A stretch of DNA of 64,000 nt from assembly GCF_008632955.1 (NCBI RefSeq), contig NZ_CP043959.1:4712001-4776000 (forward strand), given 5' to 3'. The notes under the pieces are model-generated. The model did no database searches. It was not told the DNA's origin and saw only the letters and a program-made list of their open reading frames with translations. Of the stretch, positions 1-8,829 are shown piece by piece (within the stretch, counting starts at the first letter, position 1; each line of letters starts with the position of its first letter). The translations under genes were made by a program, and so were the position numbers. This stretch comes from Streptomyces tendae. GTDB lineage: Bacteria; Actinomycetota; Actinomycetes; Streptomycetales; Streptomycetaceae.

Positions 1-152
1 CGGGCGAGACCTGGTTCTGGAACTACGCCACGAACGAGCTGTACGAGTCGGGCCCGGCGCTCGCGCCGCCCGACAGCCACCCGGCCGACCAGCCGGCCCC
101 CGGCCCCGCGGACCGGGTCCCCGCCGACTGGACACGGGCCCTGCACCGCTGA
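1..152 (+). CDS. C-terminal fragment of an unidentified protein
   Basis: An open frame enters from the window edge, read from base 3, and stops with TGA at 150-152. The visible 49 residues begin GETWFWNYATNELYESG and end in a Pro/Ala-rich tail. I do not recognise the family and no domain can be assigned from so short a piece. The 117 bases that follow, up to the next gene, hold no obvious terminator hairpin. Confidence 0.5.
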   Translation, partial: GETWFWNYATNELYESGPALAPPDSHPADQPAPGPADRVPADWTRALHR

Positions 153-269
153 ACCGTCGGGCCCGCTCCGTCTCCGCCCGGAAATCCCACGGGGAACCCG
201 CGGGCGCCGCCCGTCGTTGTCCGGACACCCCCACACCGGTCCGCGGACGACGACAACCAGGGCGGTGCG

Positions 270-1646
270 ATGAGCGAGTTGGTCCCCGGCGGCAACATCC
301 AGCTCCCGGGCGGTGCGGTGACCGTCCGGGTGCCCGGGCCGTTCGACGTGTCCGCGCTGATCACCGACGACGGCCGGAAGGTGCGCGGCGACGGGGACTT
401 CGTGTTCTACAACCAGCCGTCCGCGCCGGGCGCCCGGCTCGGCGGCGACACGCTCGTCGTCGACCCGTCGGCGCTGCGCCCCGGCGCCACCCGGGTCACG
501 GTGGCCGTCAGCCCCGAGGAGCCCGGCACACCGCTCAGCGCCCTGCCGGCGCCCGTGCTGGAGGTCGGCGGCCCCGGCGGGCGCGCCCTCGCCCGCTTCC
601 GCCCGCCCCGTCCCGACCGGGAGACGGTGCTGCTGCTCGCGGAGATCTACCGGCGCGGCGACGGGTGGAAACTGCGCGCCCTCGGGCAGGGGTACGCCGA
701 CGGACTGGCCGGTCTCGCCCGGGACTTCGGCGTGGACGTGGAGGACGACGAGGGCGCCGTCTCCACCCGTACCGCCCCGGTCGTCACCGGCAGGGCGCCG
801 GTGAGTCCCGGCACGGCGCCCGCCGCCCCGCGGACGCGTCCGGTCACGCCGCCCCGTCCCGCCGCCCCGCCGTCCGCGGGGGACGACTTCCTCGTCCTGG
901 TCAACTCGGCGCGGCGGTCGGCGGGTTCACCGCCGGTCACGCACGACGGGCGGCTGGCCGCGGCGGCCCGGGAGCATGCCCGCGCGATGGCGCGCGGCGG
1001 GCGCCTCGCGGTCGAGGGACCGGACGGCGTCTCCGTGCACCAGCGCGTGGTCTCCGCCGGCTACCCGTACCTCACCGTCGGGGAGCACCTGGTCTCCGGG
1101 CCGCTGTCCGTCGACCGGTTCGTCGGCCACTGTCTGCGCCACGAGGCGGCCCGCCGCACCGTCTGCGACCCGGCGTTCACCCATGCCGCGGTGGCCTCCT
1201 GCGAGGGGGCGGGGGACACCTACTGGACGGCCCTGTGGGCCCGTCCGCTCACCCCCGGGGGCCTGGAGCGCACGGCGGCGGAGGTCGTCGAGCTCACCAA
1301 CCGGGAGCGGACGCGGGCCGGGCTGCCGCCGCTGTCCCGTGACCCGCTGCTGACGACGGCCGCACAGGCGCACAGCGCCGACATGGTGGCGCGGGACTTC
1401 TACGCGCACACGGCTCCGGACGGCGGCAAGCCCTGGGACCGGGCCGCGGCGGCGGGGGCCCGGTGCCGCACCGTCGGCGAGAACATCGCGTGCGGGCAGC
1501 GGTCGGCCGCCGAGGTGGTGCGCGGCTGGATGAACAGCCCGGGGCACCGGGCGAACATCCTCAAGCCGGAGTTCACGCGTCTCGGCGTCGGCTTCGCGGG
1601 CGGCGGCCGGGCGGGCACGTACTGGACGCAGCTCTTCGGTGGCTGA
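270..1646 (+). CDS. TerD domain-CAP domain fusion protein
   Basis: The 458-residue protein has a TerD-like N-terminus (about residues 1-165, beginning MSELVPGGNIQLPGG and including the typical FVFYNQPSAPG segment). A Pro/Thr-rich linker (about 165-203) leads to two CAP/SCP-PR1 domains. The second (about 335-458) has the full CAP signatures HTAPDGGKPWDR, GENIACG and WMNSPGHRANIL. The first (about 205-322) is degenerate and lacks the GENIA and SPGHR blocks. There is no signal peptide, so the protein should be cytosolic, which is unusual for CAP domains. TerD proteins bind calcium and act in tellurite and stress responses. The role of this fusion is unknown. A weak AGGG lies 9 bases before the ATG. 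Confidence 0.88.
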   Translation: MSELVPGGNIQLPGGAVTVRVPGPFDVSALITDDGRKVRGDGDFVFYNQPSAPGARLGGDTLVVDPSALRPGATRVTVAVSPEEPGTPLSALPAPVLEVGGPGGRALARFRPPRPDRETVLLLAEIYRRGDGWKLRALGQGYADGLAGLARDFGVDVEDDEGAVSTRTAPVVTGRAPVSPGTAPAAPRTRPVTPPRPAAPPSAGDDFLVLVNSARRSAGSPPVTHDGRLAAAAREHARAMARGGRLAVEGPDGVSVHQRVVSAGYPYLTVGEHLVSGPLSVDRFVGHCLRHEAARRTVCDPAFTHAAVASCEGAGDTYWTALWARPLTPGGLERTAAEVVELTNRERTRAGLPPLSRDPLLTTAAQAHSADMVARDFYAHTAPDGGKPWDRAAAAGARCRTVGENIACGQRSAAEVVRGWMNSPGHRANILKPEFTRLGVGFAGGGRAGTYWTQLFGG

Positions 1647-1725
1647 GCGCGCGGGCGGATCCGGCGCCGTGCCGTACGCGCCCGGTTCTGGCCGGGGCGC
1701 GGGGAGCCGGGCGAGGATGGCCCCC

Positions 1726-2403
1726 ATGAAGGGTGACCTGTTTTCCAGTGAGCACATGGTGCGGCCGGCCACGGCCCCGGGCATGACGGTCGAGAACGCC
1801 AAGTGCCTGCGCTACACCGTCGACGGCGAGATGACTGCCCGCCAGGGCGCGATGGTCGCCTTCCGGGGCGACCTGCAGTTCGAGCGCAAGGGCCAGGGCG
1901 TGGGCGGGATGCTCAAGCGTGCGGTGACCGGCGAGGGGCTGCCGCTGATGGCGGTGCGCGGACGGGGCGAGGCCTGGTTCGCGCACGAGGCGCAGAACTG
2001 CTTCGTCGTCGATGTCGACCCCGGTGACGAGTTCACCGTCAACGGCCGCAACGTCCTGTGCTTCGACGCCACGCTCTCCTACCGCATCTCCACCGTGAAG
2101 GGGGCGGGCATCACCGGCGGCGGCCTGTTCAACAGCGTGTTCACCGGGCACGGCCGGCTGGGGCTGGTCTGTGAGGGCAGCCCGCTGGTGATCCCGGTGA
2201 CGCCGCAGAGCCCGGTGTACGTGGACACGGACGCGATCGTCGGATGGACCGCGGGCCTGTCCACCTCGCTGCACCGCTCGCAGTCGCTGGGCTCGATGCT
2301 GCGCGGCGGCTCGGGCGAGGCCGTCCAGCTGGTGCTGGAGGGCCAGGGTCACGTCGTGGTCCGCCCCAGCGAGGCGCCGCCGCACAAGGCGCAGCAGCGC
2401 TGA
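1726..2403 (+). CDS. AIM24 family protein
   Basis: The 225-residue protein has the AIM24/TIGR00266-like beta-sandwich pattern: an N-terminal MKGDLFSSEHMVRPATAPG stretch, a central EAWFAHEAQNCFVVDVDPGD strand pair, and a Gly-rich GGGLFNSVFTGHGRL segment. Bacterial members are widespread and of unknown biochemical role; the name comes from a mitochondrial inner-membrane organisation factor. The ATG at 1726 is preceded by GCGAGG at 1711-1716. An in-frame ATG at 1717 would add three residues and is an equally possible start. The gene follows the TerD-CAP gene by 79 bases on the same strand and may be cotranscribed with it. Confidence 0.85.
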   Translation: MKGDLFSSEHMVRPATAPGMTVENAKCLRYTVDGEMTARQGAMVAFRGDLQFERKGQGVGGMLKRAVTGEGLPLMAVRGRGEAWFAHEAQNCFVVDVDPGDEFTVNGRNVLCFDATLSYRISTVKGAGITGGGLFNSVFTGHGRLGLVCEGSPLVIPVTPQSPVYVDTDAIVGWTAGLSTSLHRSQSLGSMLRGGSGEAVQLVLEGQGHVVVRPSEAPPHKAQQR

Positions 2404-2484
2404 ACCTCGTTGACCTCGGCCGCCCGCCGGGTGAGGCTGGGGCACGGCGCGGATCACGCCCCCCGCGCCGGAAAGGTGACAGTC

Positions 2485-3444
2485 GTGATCGAGATCGCCG
2501 ACATCGAGGCCGCAGCCGAGCGGATCGCCGGGCACGTGGTGCGGACCCCGACCGTGCCGAGTCCCGGGCTCTCGGCGCTGCTCGGTGCGCCGGTGACGGC
2601 GAAGCTGGAACTGCTCCAGCGGACCGGGTCGTTCAAGGTGCGCGGTGCGGCGGCGAAGCTGCTGGCGCTGAGCGAGACGGAACGGGCCGCCGGCGTGGTC
2701 GCGGTGAGCGGCGGCAACCACGGCATCGCGCTGGCCGTGACGGCCGCCGCCCTCGACGTGAAGGCGACCGTGGTGATGCCGCGTTCGGCGCCCGTGCGGG
2801 CGGTGGAGATCGCGCAGGCCGCGGGCGCCTCGGTGCGCGTGACGGACGACATGGACGGTGCCTTCGCCCTCACCGCCGAGCTGCGGCGTGACGGCCTGAC
2901 CCTGGTCCACCCCTTCGACGACCCCGAGGTGATCGCCGGTCAGGGCACCGTGGGTCTGGAGTTCGCCGAGGACGCCGGTGAGCTGACCGACGTGCTGGTC
3001 AGCATCGGCGGCGGAGGCCTGATCGCCGGTGTCGCGGCGGCACTGCGGGCCCGGCGGCCCGGGGTGCGGGTGTGGGGCGTGGAGACCGAGGGGGCGCAGG
3101 CGATGTCCGAGGCGCTCAGGGCGGGCGGGCCGGTGCCGGTGGCGCTGACGTCGATCGTCTCCACCCTCAGCGCGCCGTCCGTGTCGCGGCTGACGTACGA
3201 CCATGTCGCGGAGCTGGTCGAGGAGGTGCTGGTGGTGCCGGACCGGGACGCCGTGCGGGGCTCGCTGGACCTCGCGGACCACGCCAAGGTGTGGGCGGAG
3301 CCGGCCGCGGGCTGTCTGCTGCCCGCCGCGCGGCGGGTCCTGGAGCGGGTCGGCGAAGGGGCCCGCCTGGGGCTCGTGGTGTGCGGCGGCAACGCCACCA
3401 CGGCCGACATGATGGCGTGGACGGACCATTTCGCGCTGCGCTGA
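2485..3444 (+). CDS. threonine/serine dehydratase (PLP-dependent)
   Basis: This 319-residue fold-type II PLP enzyme should deaminate L-threonine or L-serine to the 2-oxo acid. The PLP lysine lies in GSFKVRGAA, the substrate loop reads SGGNHG and the phosphate-binding glycine loop reads SIGGGGLIAG. Threonine dehydratase, serine dehydratase and serine racemase cannot be told apart from sequence alone. The protein lacks the C-terminal ACT regulatory domain of biosynthetic IlvA, so it is the short, catabolic type. The GTG at 2485 is chosen because GGAAAGG (2470-2476) sits at a good distance. A GTG at 2476 is in frame but overlaps that site. Confidence 0.87.
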   Translation: MIEIADIEAAAERIAGHVVRTPTVPSPGLSALLGAPVTAKLELLQRTGSFKVRGAAAKLLALSETERAAGVVAVSGGNHGIALAVTAAALDVKATVVMPRSAPVRAVEIAQAAGASVRVTDDMDGAFALTAELRRDGLTLVHPFDDPEVIAGQGTVGLEFAEDAGELTDVLVSIGGGGLIAGVAAALRARRPGVRVWGVETEGAQAMSEALRAGGPVPVALTSIVSTLSAPSVSRLTYDHVAELVEEVLVVPDRDAVRGSLDLADHAKVWAEPAAGCLLPAARRVLERVGEGARLGLVVCGGNATTADMMAWTDHFALR

Positions 3445-3543
3445 GCCCGGCGTCCGGCCTGTGCCAGGACCGGCGTTGAACGCACCGGCCCCCTCCCCGC
3501 GTACCAGTGGGGACGGGAGTCAGCGGTTCGACGAGGGATCACC

Positions 3544-5136
3544 ATGGGCTGGGCGCACGCCTCCACCGATCGGCCGGTCGCCGGCCGTTACCGGCTGGTC
3601 GAGATCACGCATCGCGAGACCAACCGCGTCAGCTGGTACGCCGACGACCTGCGGACCGGCCGGCCGTGCCTGGCCACCCGGATCGACCTGCCGGCGGACG
3701 CCGCGGAGGGCGCCCGGCGGACGCCCTCGCGGATCCTGCGGGCCGGCGACAATGTGGCCCGGCTGTGCCCGGGCCGCATCGCGGAGGTCGTCGACGCTGT
3801 CGCCGAGGGCGGCGGGCTGTGGATCGTCACCTCATGGATCGACGGCACGCCGCTCGACGAGGTGCTGCTCCAGCAGGGCACGTTCGCCCCGGTGCGGGCG
3901 GCGGGTGTCGCGCTGGACCTGCTGGAGGTGCTGGACGCCGCGCACGCGGAGGCCGTCACGCACGGCGAGCTCAGCCCCGGCCAGCTGTTCCTGCCCGAGT
4001 CCGGTCCGGTGGTCGTCGGCGGCTACGGACTGGCCGGCACGACGTCGGCCCCCCGGCTCACGGCACCGTCGTACGCGGCGCCGGAGCAGGCCCGCGACGA
4101 GCGGCTCGGTCCCGCCGCAGACCTGTGGGCGCTGGGCGCGATCCTCTACACGATGCTGGAGGGCCGCCCGCCGTTCCGGGACCGGGGCAGGGTCGCGGCC
4201 ACGCTGAAGGGGGTGGACCGGCTGCCGCTGCGCCCGCCGATGCGCTGCGGGCCGCTCACCCAGGTCGTCACGGGACTCCTCCGCAAGGAGGCCCGGGAGC
4301 GGCCGAACCGGCAGGTGGTCCGGGAGGTGCTCACCCGGGTGCTGCGCGACGACCCCGGCGGTGTCCACGCGCCGTGCGCGCGGGCGGCGTTCGGGGGCGC
4401 CTGGCGCCGTGCGGGGCGGGCGCGCAGGACCGTGCTCGCCGGCACCGCCCTGGCCGTGGTGGCGGTGACGGCCGCCGCGGTCGCCGTGGCGCGGGGGCTG
4501 CCCGGCGACGACCGCGCCGCCGGCACCCCGCCGGTTTCGGCGACCGCGTCCGGCGGCACCGCCTCACCCGCACCGGCCCCGACCGGCGCCCCCTCGCCCG
4601 CGCCCTCCGGTGCCGCCTCGCCGGGCCCGTCCCGCACCGCCGCGCCGTCCGCGCCGGGCACGGGCGCCCTCCCCGCCGGCTACCGGACCTACCGGGCGCC
4701 GGAGGGATTCTCCGTGGCCCTGCCCGCGGGCTGGGAGCGGCAGGACACCTCGCGCGCCACCCGGTTGTCCTACCGCGTCACCTTCGGCGCCGACGACGAC
4801 CCGCGCACCCTCGCCGTCACCTACAGCGAGCGGGTGGGTCCGGATCCGGTCGCCGTCTGGCGGGACACCGTGGAGCCGGGGCTCGTCGGGACCGGCTCCT
4901 ACCGGCGGATCGGCGTGATCCGGCCGACGACGTACCAGGGGCGCGAGGCCGCCGACATGGAGTGGCTGGCGGCGGACGACGGCACCCGGGTGCGCACCTT
5001 CGGCCGGGGATTCCTGCTGGGCGAGGGCCGGGGTTTCTCGCTGCGCTGGACCACCCCGGCCGCCGACTGGACGCGGCCCGGCAGCCGCGAGGCGCTGCGG
5101 ACGGTCCTGCGCACCTTCCGGCCCGGCTCAGCGTGA
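3544..5136 (+). CDS. membrane-anchored serine/threonine pseudokinase
   Basis: The 530-residue protein has a Hanks-type kinase fold at about residues 15-270, one transmembrane helix at about 296-317, a Pro/Ala/Ser-rich extracytoplasmic linker (about 320-372), and a C-terminal globular region starting GYRTYRAPEGFSVALPAGW. Catalytic motifs are missing. The beta-3 lysine site reads CLATRID (Arg46). The HRD loop reads HGELSPGQL (140-148), lacking the catalytic Asp and the metal-binding Asn. DFG reads GGYGLA. The activation-segment AAPEQA and the DLWALG helix remain. It is therefore probably a binding or signalling scaffold rather than an active kinase. Its 3' end overlaps the convergent serine hydrolase gene by 9 bases. 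Confidence 0.87.
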   Translation: MGWAHASTDRPVAGRYRLVEITHRETNRVSWYADDLRTGRPCLATRIDLPADAAEGARRTPSRILRAGDNVARLCPGRIAEVVDAVAEGGGLWIVTSWIDGTPLDEVLLQQGTFAPVRAAGVALDLLEVLDAAHAEAVTHGELSPGQLFLPESGPVVVGGYGLAGTTSAPRLTAPSYAAPEQARDERLGPAADLWALGAILYTMLEGRPPFRDRGRVAATLKGVDRLPLRPPMRCGPLTQVVTGLLRKEARERPNRQVVREVLTRVLRDDPGGVHAPCARAAFGGAWRRAGRARRTVLAGTALAVVAVTAAAVAVARGLPGDDRAAGTPPVSATASGGTASPAPAPTGAPSPAPSGAASPGPSRTAAPSAPGTGALPAGYRTYRAPEGFSVALPAGWERQDTSRATRLSYRVTFGADDDPRTLAVTYSERVGPDPVAVWRDTVEPGLVGTGSYRRIGVIRPTTYQGREAADMEWLAADDGTRVRTFGRGFLLGEGRGFSLRWTTPAADWTRPGSREALRTVLRTFRPGSA

Positions 5137-6576
5137 GCCGCGCGGGGCGCGCAGCGCGCGCAGCGCGCGCAGCGGCCAGGGGACCAGAGGGCGGGTGAGC
5201 CAGTGCGCCCGGAAGGTGCGGTCGGAGAGGGAGCAGGTGACGCGCAGACGGTGCGGCGTCTCCAGGAAGGAGATGTCCACGGTGAGGGTGTCCGGGTCGG
5301 TCCAGCCTCCGCTCACCGCGGTCGGCTGGGCCCCCTCGGTGACGGTCCAGCCAGGACCTGTCAGGCGCGCCTCGAACCGGTGGCCGTCCTCCGTGAGGGT
5401 CAGCGACCAGCCGCCGTCGGCGTCGGCCGTGAGCTCGGCGGCGGTCAGCTTCGGCTGCTCGGCGCAGAGCCCGCCGTCCGGGGTGAACGCGGCGCCGGAC
5501 CAGCCGTCGGCCGGCGCGGGGGCGCCCGGGGCCGGCGGCAGGGCGAGGCCGTTCAGGCGCTCGCGCAGGGCGGCGTCGGCCGCCTCCCGCCCGGTGAGCG
5601 GGCTCGGGCCGAAGGCGGGCAGCAGGTGTTCCCACACCAGTTCCAGGTAGCGCTGCATCTGCACGGTGGCCGTCGTGGCGGCGATCACCGCGTCGTGCTC
5701 GGGCAGCACCAGGCAGTACTGGCCGTAGGCGCCGTCGCCGCGGAAGCCGTGCCTGCCCCGCCAGAACTGGTAGCCGTAGCCCTGGTCCCAGTCCGGTCGG
5801 TCGTCCCCGCCCATGGCGCCGGCGGTGTCGATGTGCGGGCGCGTCGCGCGGGCGACCCACCCCTCGGGCAGCAGCCGCTCGCCCTCCCAGACGCCGTCGT
5901 TCAGGTAGAGCAGCCCGAGGCGGGCTATCGCGTCGGTGGTGGTGTGCAGTCCGGCGAAGCCGATGTCGCGTCCGGCGCGGTCCCGCGACCAGAGGGCCTC
6001 GCCGATGCCCAGCGGGTCGAACAGCCGGGGGCGCAGGTAGTCCGCCATCGTCTGTCCGGTGACCCGCTGCACGATCGCGCCGAGGGTGTAGGTGCAGGGC
6101 TGGTTGTAGGTGAAGAGCGTGCCGGGGTCGCGCTGCGGCGGCTGGAGCAGGAAGCCGCGCACGGGTTCGGCCGGGTCGGCGCCGAACGCCTCGTCGACGG
6201 TCTCGTGGTCATGCCCGCTGGCCATGGAGGCCACGTGGCGCACCAGCATGGCCCGGCTGCGCGGGTCGGTGATGTCCGCCTCGAACTCCGGGAAGTACGA
6301 CAGCACCGGGGCGTCGAAGTCGATCAGTCCTTCCGCCTCGGCGAGCCCGGCGGCGGTCGAGGTGAAGCTCTTGCTGAGCGAGTACAGCAGATGCGGTCGC
6401 TCGGCGGTGTAGGGCGCCCACCAGCCGGAGGCCACCACCTTCCCGTGCCGCAGGACCATCAGTCCGTGCGGCTCGATGTCCGGGTCGGCCTCGACGGCGT
6501 CGAGGAAGGCGTGGACACCAAAGGCGTCGACGCCCTGGGTCGCGGGGGCTGCAGCGGGAAGGGCTCGGTGGGTCAT
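5128..6576 (-). CDS. beta-lactamase family serine hydrolase
   Basis: This 482-residue class C beta-lactamase/esterase-like enzyme has the nucleophile motif SLSK in LLYSLSKSFTS, the YxN-type motif in FTYNQPC and a downstream GDGAYGQ segment in place of KTG. No signal peptide is visible, so a cytosolic esterase or D-aminopeptidase-like role is likelier than antibiotic resistance. The C-terminal 150 residues form a beta-rich domain ending in Arg/Leu/Ala repeats. These are encoded by three copies of a 9-bp unit, GCGCGCAGC, at about 5147-5173. The ATG at 6576 is preceded by AGGA. The N-terminus is divergently placed 72 bases from the F420 oxidoreductase gene. Confidence 0.87.
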   Translation of the reverse strand: MTHRALPAAAPATQGVDAFGVHAFLDAVEADPDIEPHGLMVLRHGKVVASGWWAPYTAERPHLLYSLSKSFTSTAAGLAEAEGLIDFDAPVLSYFPEFEADITDPRSRAMLVRHVASMASGHDHETVDEAFGADPAEPVRGFLLQPPQRDPGTLFTYNQPCTYTLGAIVQRVTGQTMADYLRPRLFDPLGIGEALWSRDRAGRDIGFAGLHTTTDAIARLGLLYLNDGVWEGERLLPEGWVARATRPHIDTAGAMGGDDRPDWDQGYGYQFWRGRHGFRGDGAYGQYCLVLPEHDAVIAATTATVQMQRYLELVWEHLLPAFGPSPLTGREAADAALRERLNGLALPPAPGAPAPADGWSGAAFTPDGGLCAEQPKLTAAELTADADGGWSLTLTEDGHRFEARLTGPGWTVTEGAQPTAVSGGWTDPDTLTVDISFLETPHRLRVTCSLSDRTFRAHWLTRPLVPWPLRALRALRAPRGSR

Positions 6577-6648
6577 GGGGGCATCCTGCCCGGGCCACCG
6601 CCGGGTGATCCATCGTTTTCGCCGGTCGCGGTGGGGGACCCGGACACC

Positions 6649-7620
6649 ATGGTGCGAATCGGATACACGATGATGACCGAGCAGGCCGGGCCGCGAGAAC
6701 TCGTGGAGCACGTGGTGCGCGCCGAGGAGGCCGGCTTCGACTTCTCGGTGACCTCGGACCACTACTTCCCGTGGCTGGCCGAGCAGGGACACTCGCCGTA
6801 CGCGTGGAGCGTCCTGGGCGCGGCCGCGCAGGCCACCTCGCGGATCCCGCTGATGACGTACGTGACGTGTCCGACGAAGCGCTACCACCCGGCGGTGGTG
6901 GCGCAGAAGGCGGCGACGATGCAGCTGCTGTCCGGAGGCCGGTTCCGGCTGGGACTGGGCTCGGGAGAGAACCTCAACGAGCACGTGGTGGGCGGCGGCT
7001 GGCCGCCGGTGGACGTACGCCACGAGATGCTCGAGGAGGCGGTGGAGATCATCCGCGCGCTGTTCGAGGGCGGTCACGTGAACTACCGGGGCGAGCACTT
7101 CGACGTGGAGTCGGCCAAGTTGTGGGACCTGCCGGACCAGCCGCCGCCGATCGGGATCGCGGTGTCGGGCAAGCGGTCATGCGCCCTCGCGGGACACCAC
7201 GCCGACCTGCTGATCGCCACCGAGCCCAGGCCGGAGCTGCTGGACGCCTTCGACCGGCACGGCGGCGAGGGCAAGCCGCGCGTGGGGCAGCTGCCGGTGA
7301 GCTACGACCCGGACCGGGACGCGGCCGTGGAACGCGCGCACGCCCAGTTCCGCTGGTTCGGCAACGGCTGGAAGGTGAACTCCGAGCTGCCGCACCCGGA
7401 CTCCTTCGCCTCGGCGACCCAGTTCGTACGGCCCGACGACGTCGCCGCGTCCATCCCGTGCGGCAGCGACCCGGAGGACTTCGTCGAAGCGGTCCGCCCC
7501 TACGCCGAGGCCGGTTTCACCGAGATCGCCCTGGTGCAGATCGGCGGCGAGTCGCAGCCCGCGTTCCTGGACTGGTCGGAGAAGACGCTGCTGCCGGCGC
7601 TCCGGGAGGCGTTCGCCTGA
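6649..7620 (+). CDS. LLM class F420-dependent oxidoreductase
   Basis: The 323-residue protein belongs to the luciferase-like monooxygenase fold group closest to F420-dependent glucose-6-phosphate dehydrogenase-like enzymes. Visible family features are the N-terminal MVRIGYTMMTEQAGPRELVE, the SDHYFPW segment, the conserved GSGENLNEH block and the DLLIATEP segment. Such enzymes use coenzyme F420 to transfer hydride to varied substrates; the substrate here cannot be predicted. The chosen ATG at 6649 matches the family N-terminus, but no strong ribosome-binding site is visible. Confidence 0.87.
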   Translation: MVRIGYTMMTEQAGPRELVEHVVRAEEAGFDFSVTSDHYFPWLAEQGHSPYAWSVLGAAAQATSRIPLMTYVTCPTKRYHPAVVAQKAATMQLLSGGRFRLGLGSGENLNEHVVGGGWPPVDVRHEMLEEAVEIIRALFEGGHVNYRGEHFDVESAKLWDLPDQPPPIGIAVSGKRSCALAGHHADLLIATEPRPELLDAFDRHGGEGKPRVGQLPVSYDPDRDAAVERAHAQFRWFGNGWKVNSELPHPDSFASATQFVRPDDVAASIPCGSDPEDFVEAVRPYAEAGFTEIALVQIGGESQPAFLDWSEKTLLPALREAFA

Positions 7621-7662
7621 CCCTCCGTCCCGGGCCGGTGACAGATTCACCCGGAGAGCTGA

Positions 7663-7686
7663 GCATCTTGCGCGGAACCGGGGTAC
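7663..7686 (+). promoter_or_regulatory. SigB-type promoter of the SsgA-like gene
   Basis: GCAT (7663-7666), a 14-base spacer and GGGTAC (7681-7686) match the Streptomyces SigB/SigH-family consensus GNNT-N14-16-GGGTAC/T. The transcript would start near 7693, about 30 bases before the GTG of the SsgA-like gene. Confidence 0.6.
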
Positions 7687-7723
7687 TAGAGGGCTCTACG
7701 TCGGTACGTCCCGGAGGCACCTC

Positions 7724-8149
7724 GTGAACTCGTTCGTGCACACAACCCTGGTGGTGGAGCTCCAGGCAGGCGACACGGAACGCTTTCCCGTGCTTGCCCA
7801 CCTGAGCTACGACCCGTCGGACCCGTTCGCCGTCACCGCCGTCTTCACTCTCGACGGGCGGGTCCTGGCCCGCTGGCAGCTGGACCGGGAGATGGTCACC
7901 GACGGCCTGACCCGCCCGGTCGGCATCGGTGACGTACGGCTGTGCCCGCAGGCCCGCGGGGTGGAGCGGGAGCTGCGGATGGAGTTCCTGGGCGAGGCGC
8001 GCGCCGACGGCGGCCGGCACCACGCGGTGGTGTTCGCCTGGGCGGAGGCGGTCGGGGAGTTCCTGCACGATACCCACCGGGTGGTGCCGCCGGGGTGCGA
8101 AGAGGTGCGCGTGGACGACTTCCTCGCGGACGTCCTCGCCGGGAGCTGA
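7724..8149 (+). CDS. ssgC: SsgA-like protein (SALP), probably SsgC
   Basis: This 141-residue protein is a member of the actinomycete-specific SsgA-like family, which controls septum-site placement, peptidoglycan remodelling and spore maturation. The family pattern is clear: LSYDPSDPFAVTAVF, then W-x-LDREMVTDGL, GIGDVRL and the C-terminal VPPGCEEVRVDDFLADVLA. It differs from SsgB, the FtsZ recruiter. SsgC is suggested by its place near clpP3/clpP4 in remembered S. coelicolor synteny, which is inference. The GTG start follows GGAGG at 7713-7717. A SigB-type promoter upstream links the gene to osmotic stress or development. Confidence 0.85.
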   Translation: MNSFVHTTLVVELQAGDTERFPVLAHLSYDPSDPFAVTAVFTLDGRVLARWQLDREMVTDGLTRPVGIGDVRLCPQARGVERELRMEFLGEARADGGRHHAVVFAWAEAVGEFLHDTHRVVPPGCEEVRVDDFLADVLAGS

Positions 8150-8199
8150 AAGGGCCTCACCGCGGCAGCCGGATGACGAGGCGCGCCCCCTCCCCCGCG

Positions 8200-8697
8200 T
8201 CAGCGGGTGGTGTGGCGGTAACGGGCCCACATCGGCAGGCCGAACCAGCACAGCAGGTACCAGCAGACCACCCCGGCCACGAGGTACGGGACGAAGTCGT
8301 CGTGGCTGGCCACGCGCAGGATCAGCAGCAGCGACGAACTGGTGGTGACCAGCAGGAGCGCCAGCCCGAGCAGGGTGAGCCGGGAGGCCCACCGCACGGC
8401 CTGCGGTTTGATGCGCCGTCCGCTGACGAGCCGGTGCAGCGACACCGGGCCGATCAGCGCCCCGGTCGCGCAGGCGCCCAGGACCACCGTGACGATGTAG
8501 ATGGTCTTGTCGGTGCCGGACAGGTCGTCGTACGTCGGGGTGAACACGACCGTCAGAAGGAAACCGAACAGGATCTGCACGCCCATCTGGGCGACGCGGA
8601 CCTCCTGGATGAGCTCGGTCCACATCCTGTCGGCTCTCTCCTCCTCCGACTCGTTCCGCCCCCGGCGCCTGTTCTCGCCCCGCTCCGCGTCCGGCAC
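8200..8697 (-). CDS. DUF6328-type four-helix membrane protein
   Basis: This 165-residue integral membrane protein has a charged, hydrophilic N-terminus (residues 1-30) followed by four hydrophobic stretches at about 40-55, 67-87, 105-128 and 138-155. The segment ELIQEVRVAQMGVQILFGFL is typical of small actinobacterial membrane proteins of the DUF6328 group. No enzymatic motif is visible. The GTG start has an excellent AAGGAGG about five bases upstream. It is transcribed away from the following small gene at 8830. Confidence 0.75.
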   Translation of the reverse strand: MPDAERGENRRRGRNESEEERADRMWTELIQEVRVAQMGVQILFGFLLTVVFTPTYDDLSGTDKTIYIVTVVLGACATGALIGPVSLHRLVSGRRIKPQAVRWASRLTLLGLALLLVTTSSSLLLILRVASHDDFVPYLVAGVVCWYLLCWFGLPMWARYRHTTR

Positions 8698-8829
8698 GGT
8701 GCCTCCTTCGGGTAGGTCTCCCCCTTGCGGTTTCCCCGAAAAGGGGGCGTCTCCCCACCGCCGGTTTGGCGGCGCGGGGCACGGTTACACGGTCGACGAC
8801 ACGACCCAGGCCCGAGGAAAGTGGGACAC

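Noticed and set aside
5147..5173. GCGCGCAGC tandem repeats as a regulatory or CRISPR-like array
   Set aside because: They encode the Arg/Ala/Leu tail of the serine hydrolase, and there are only three units with no spacers.
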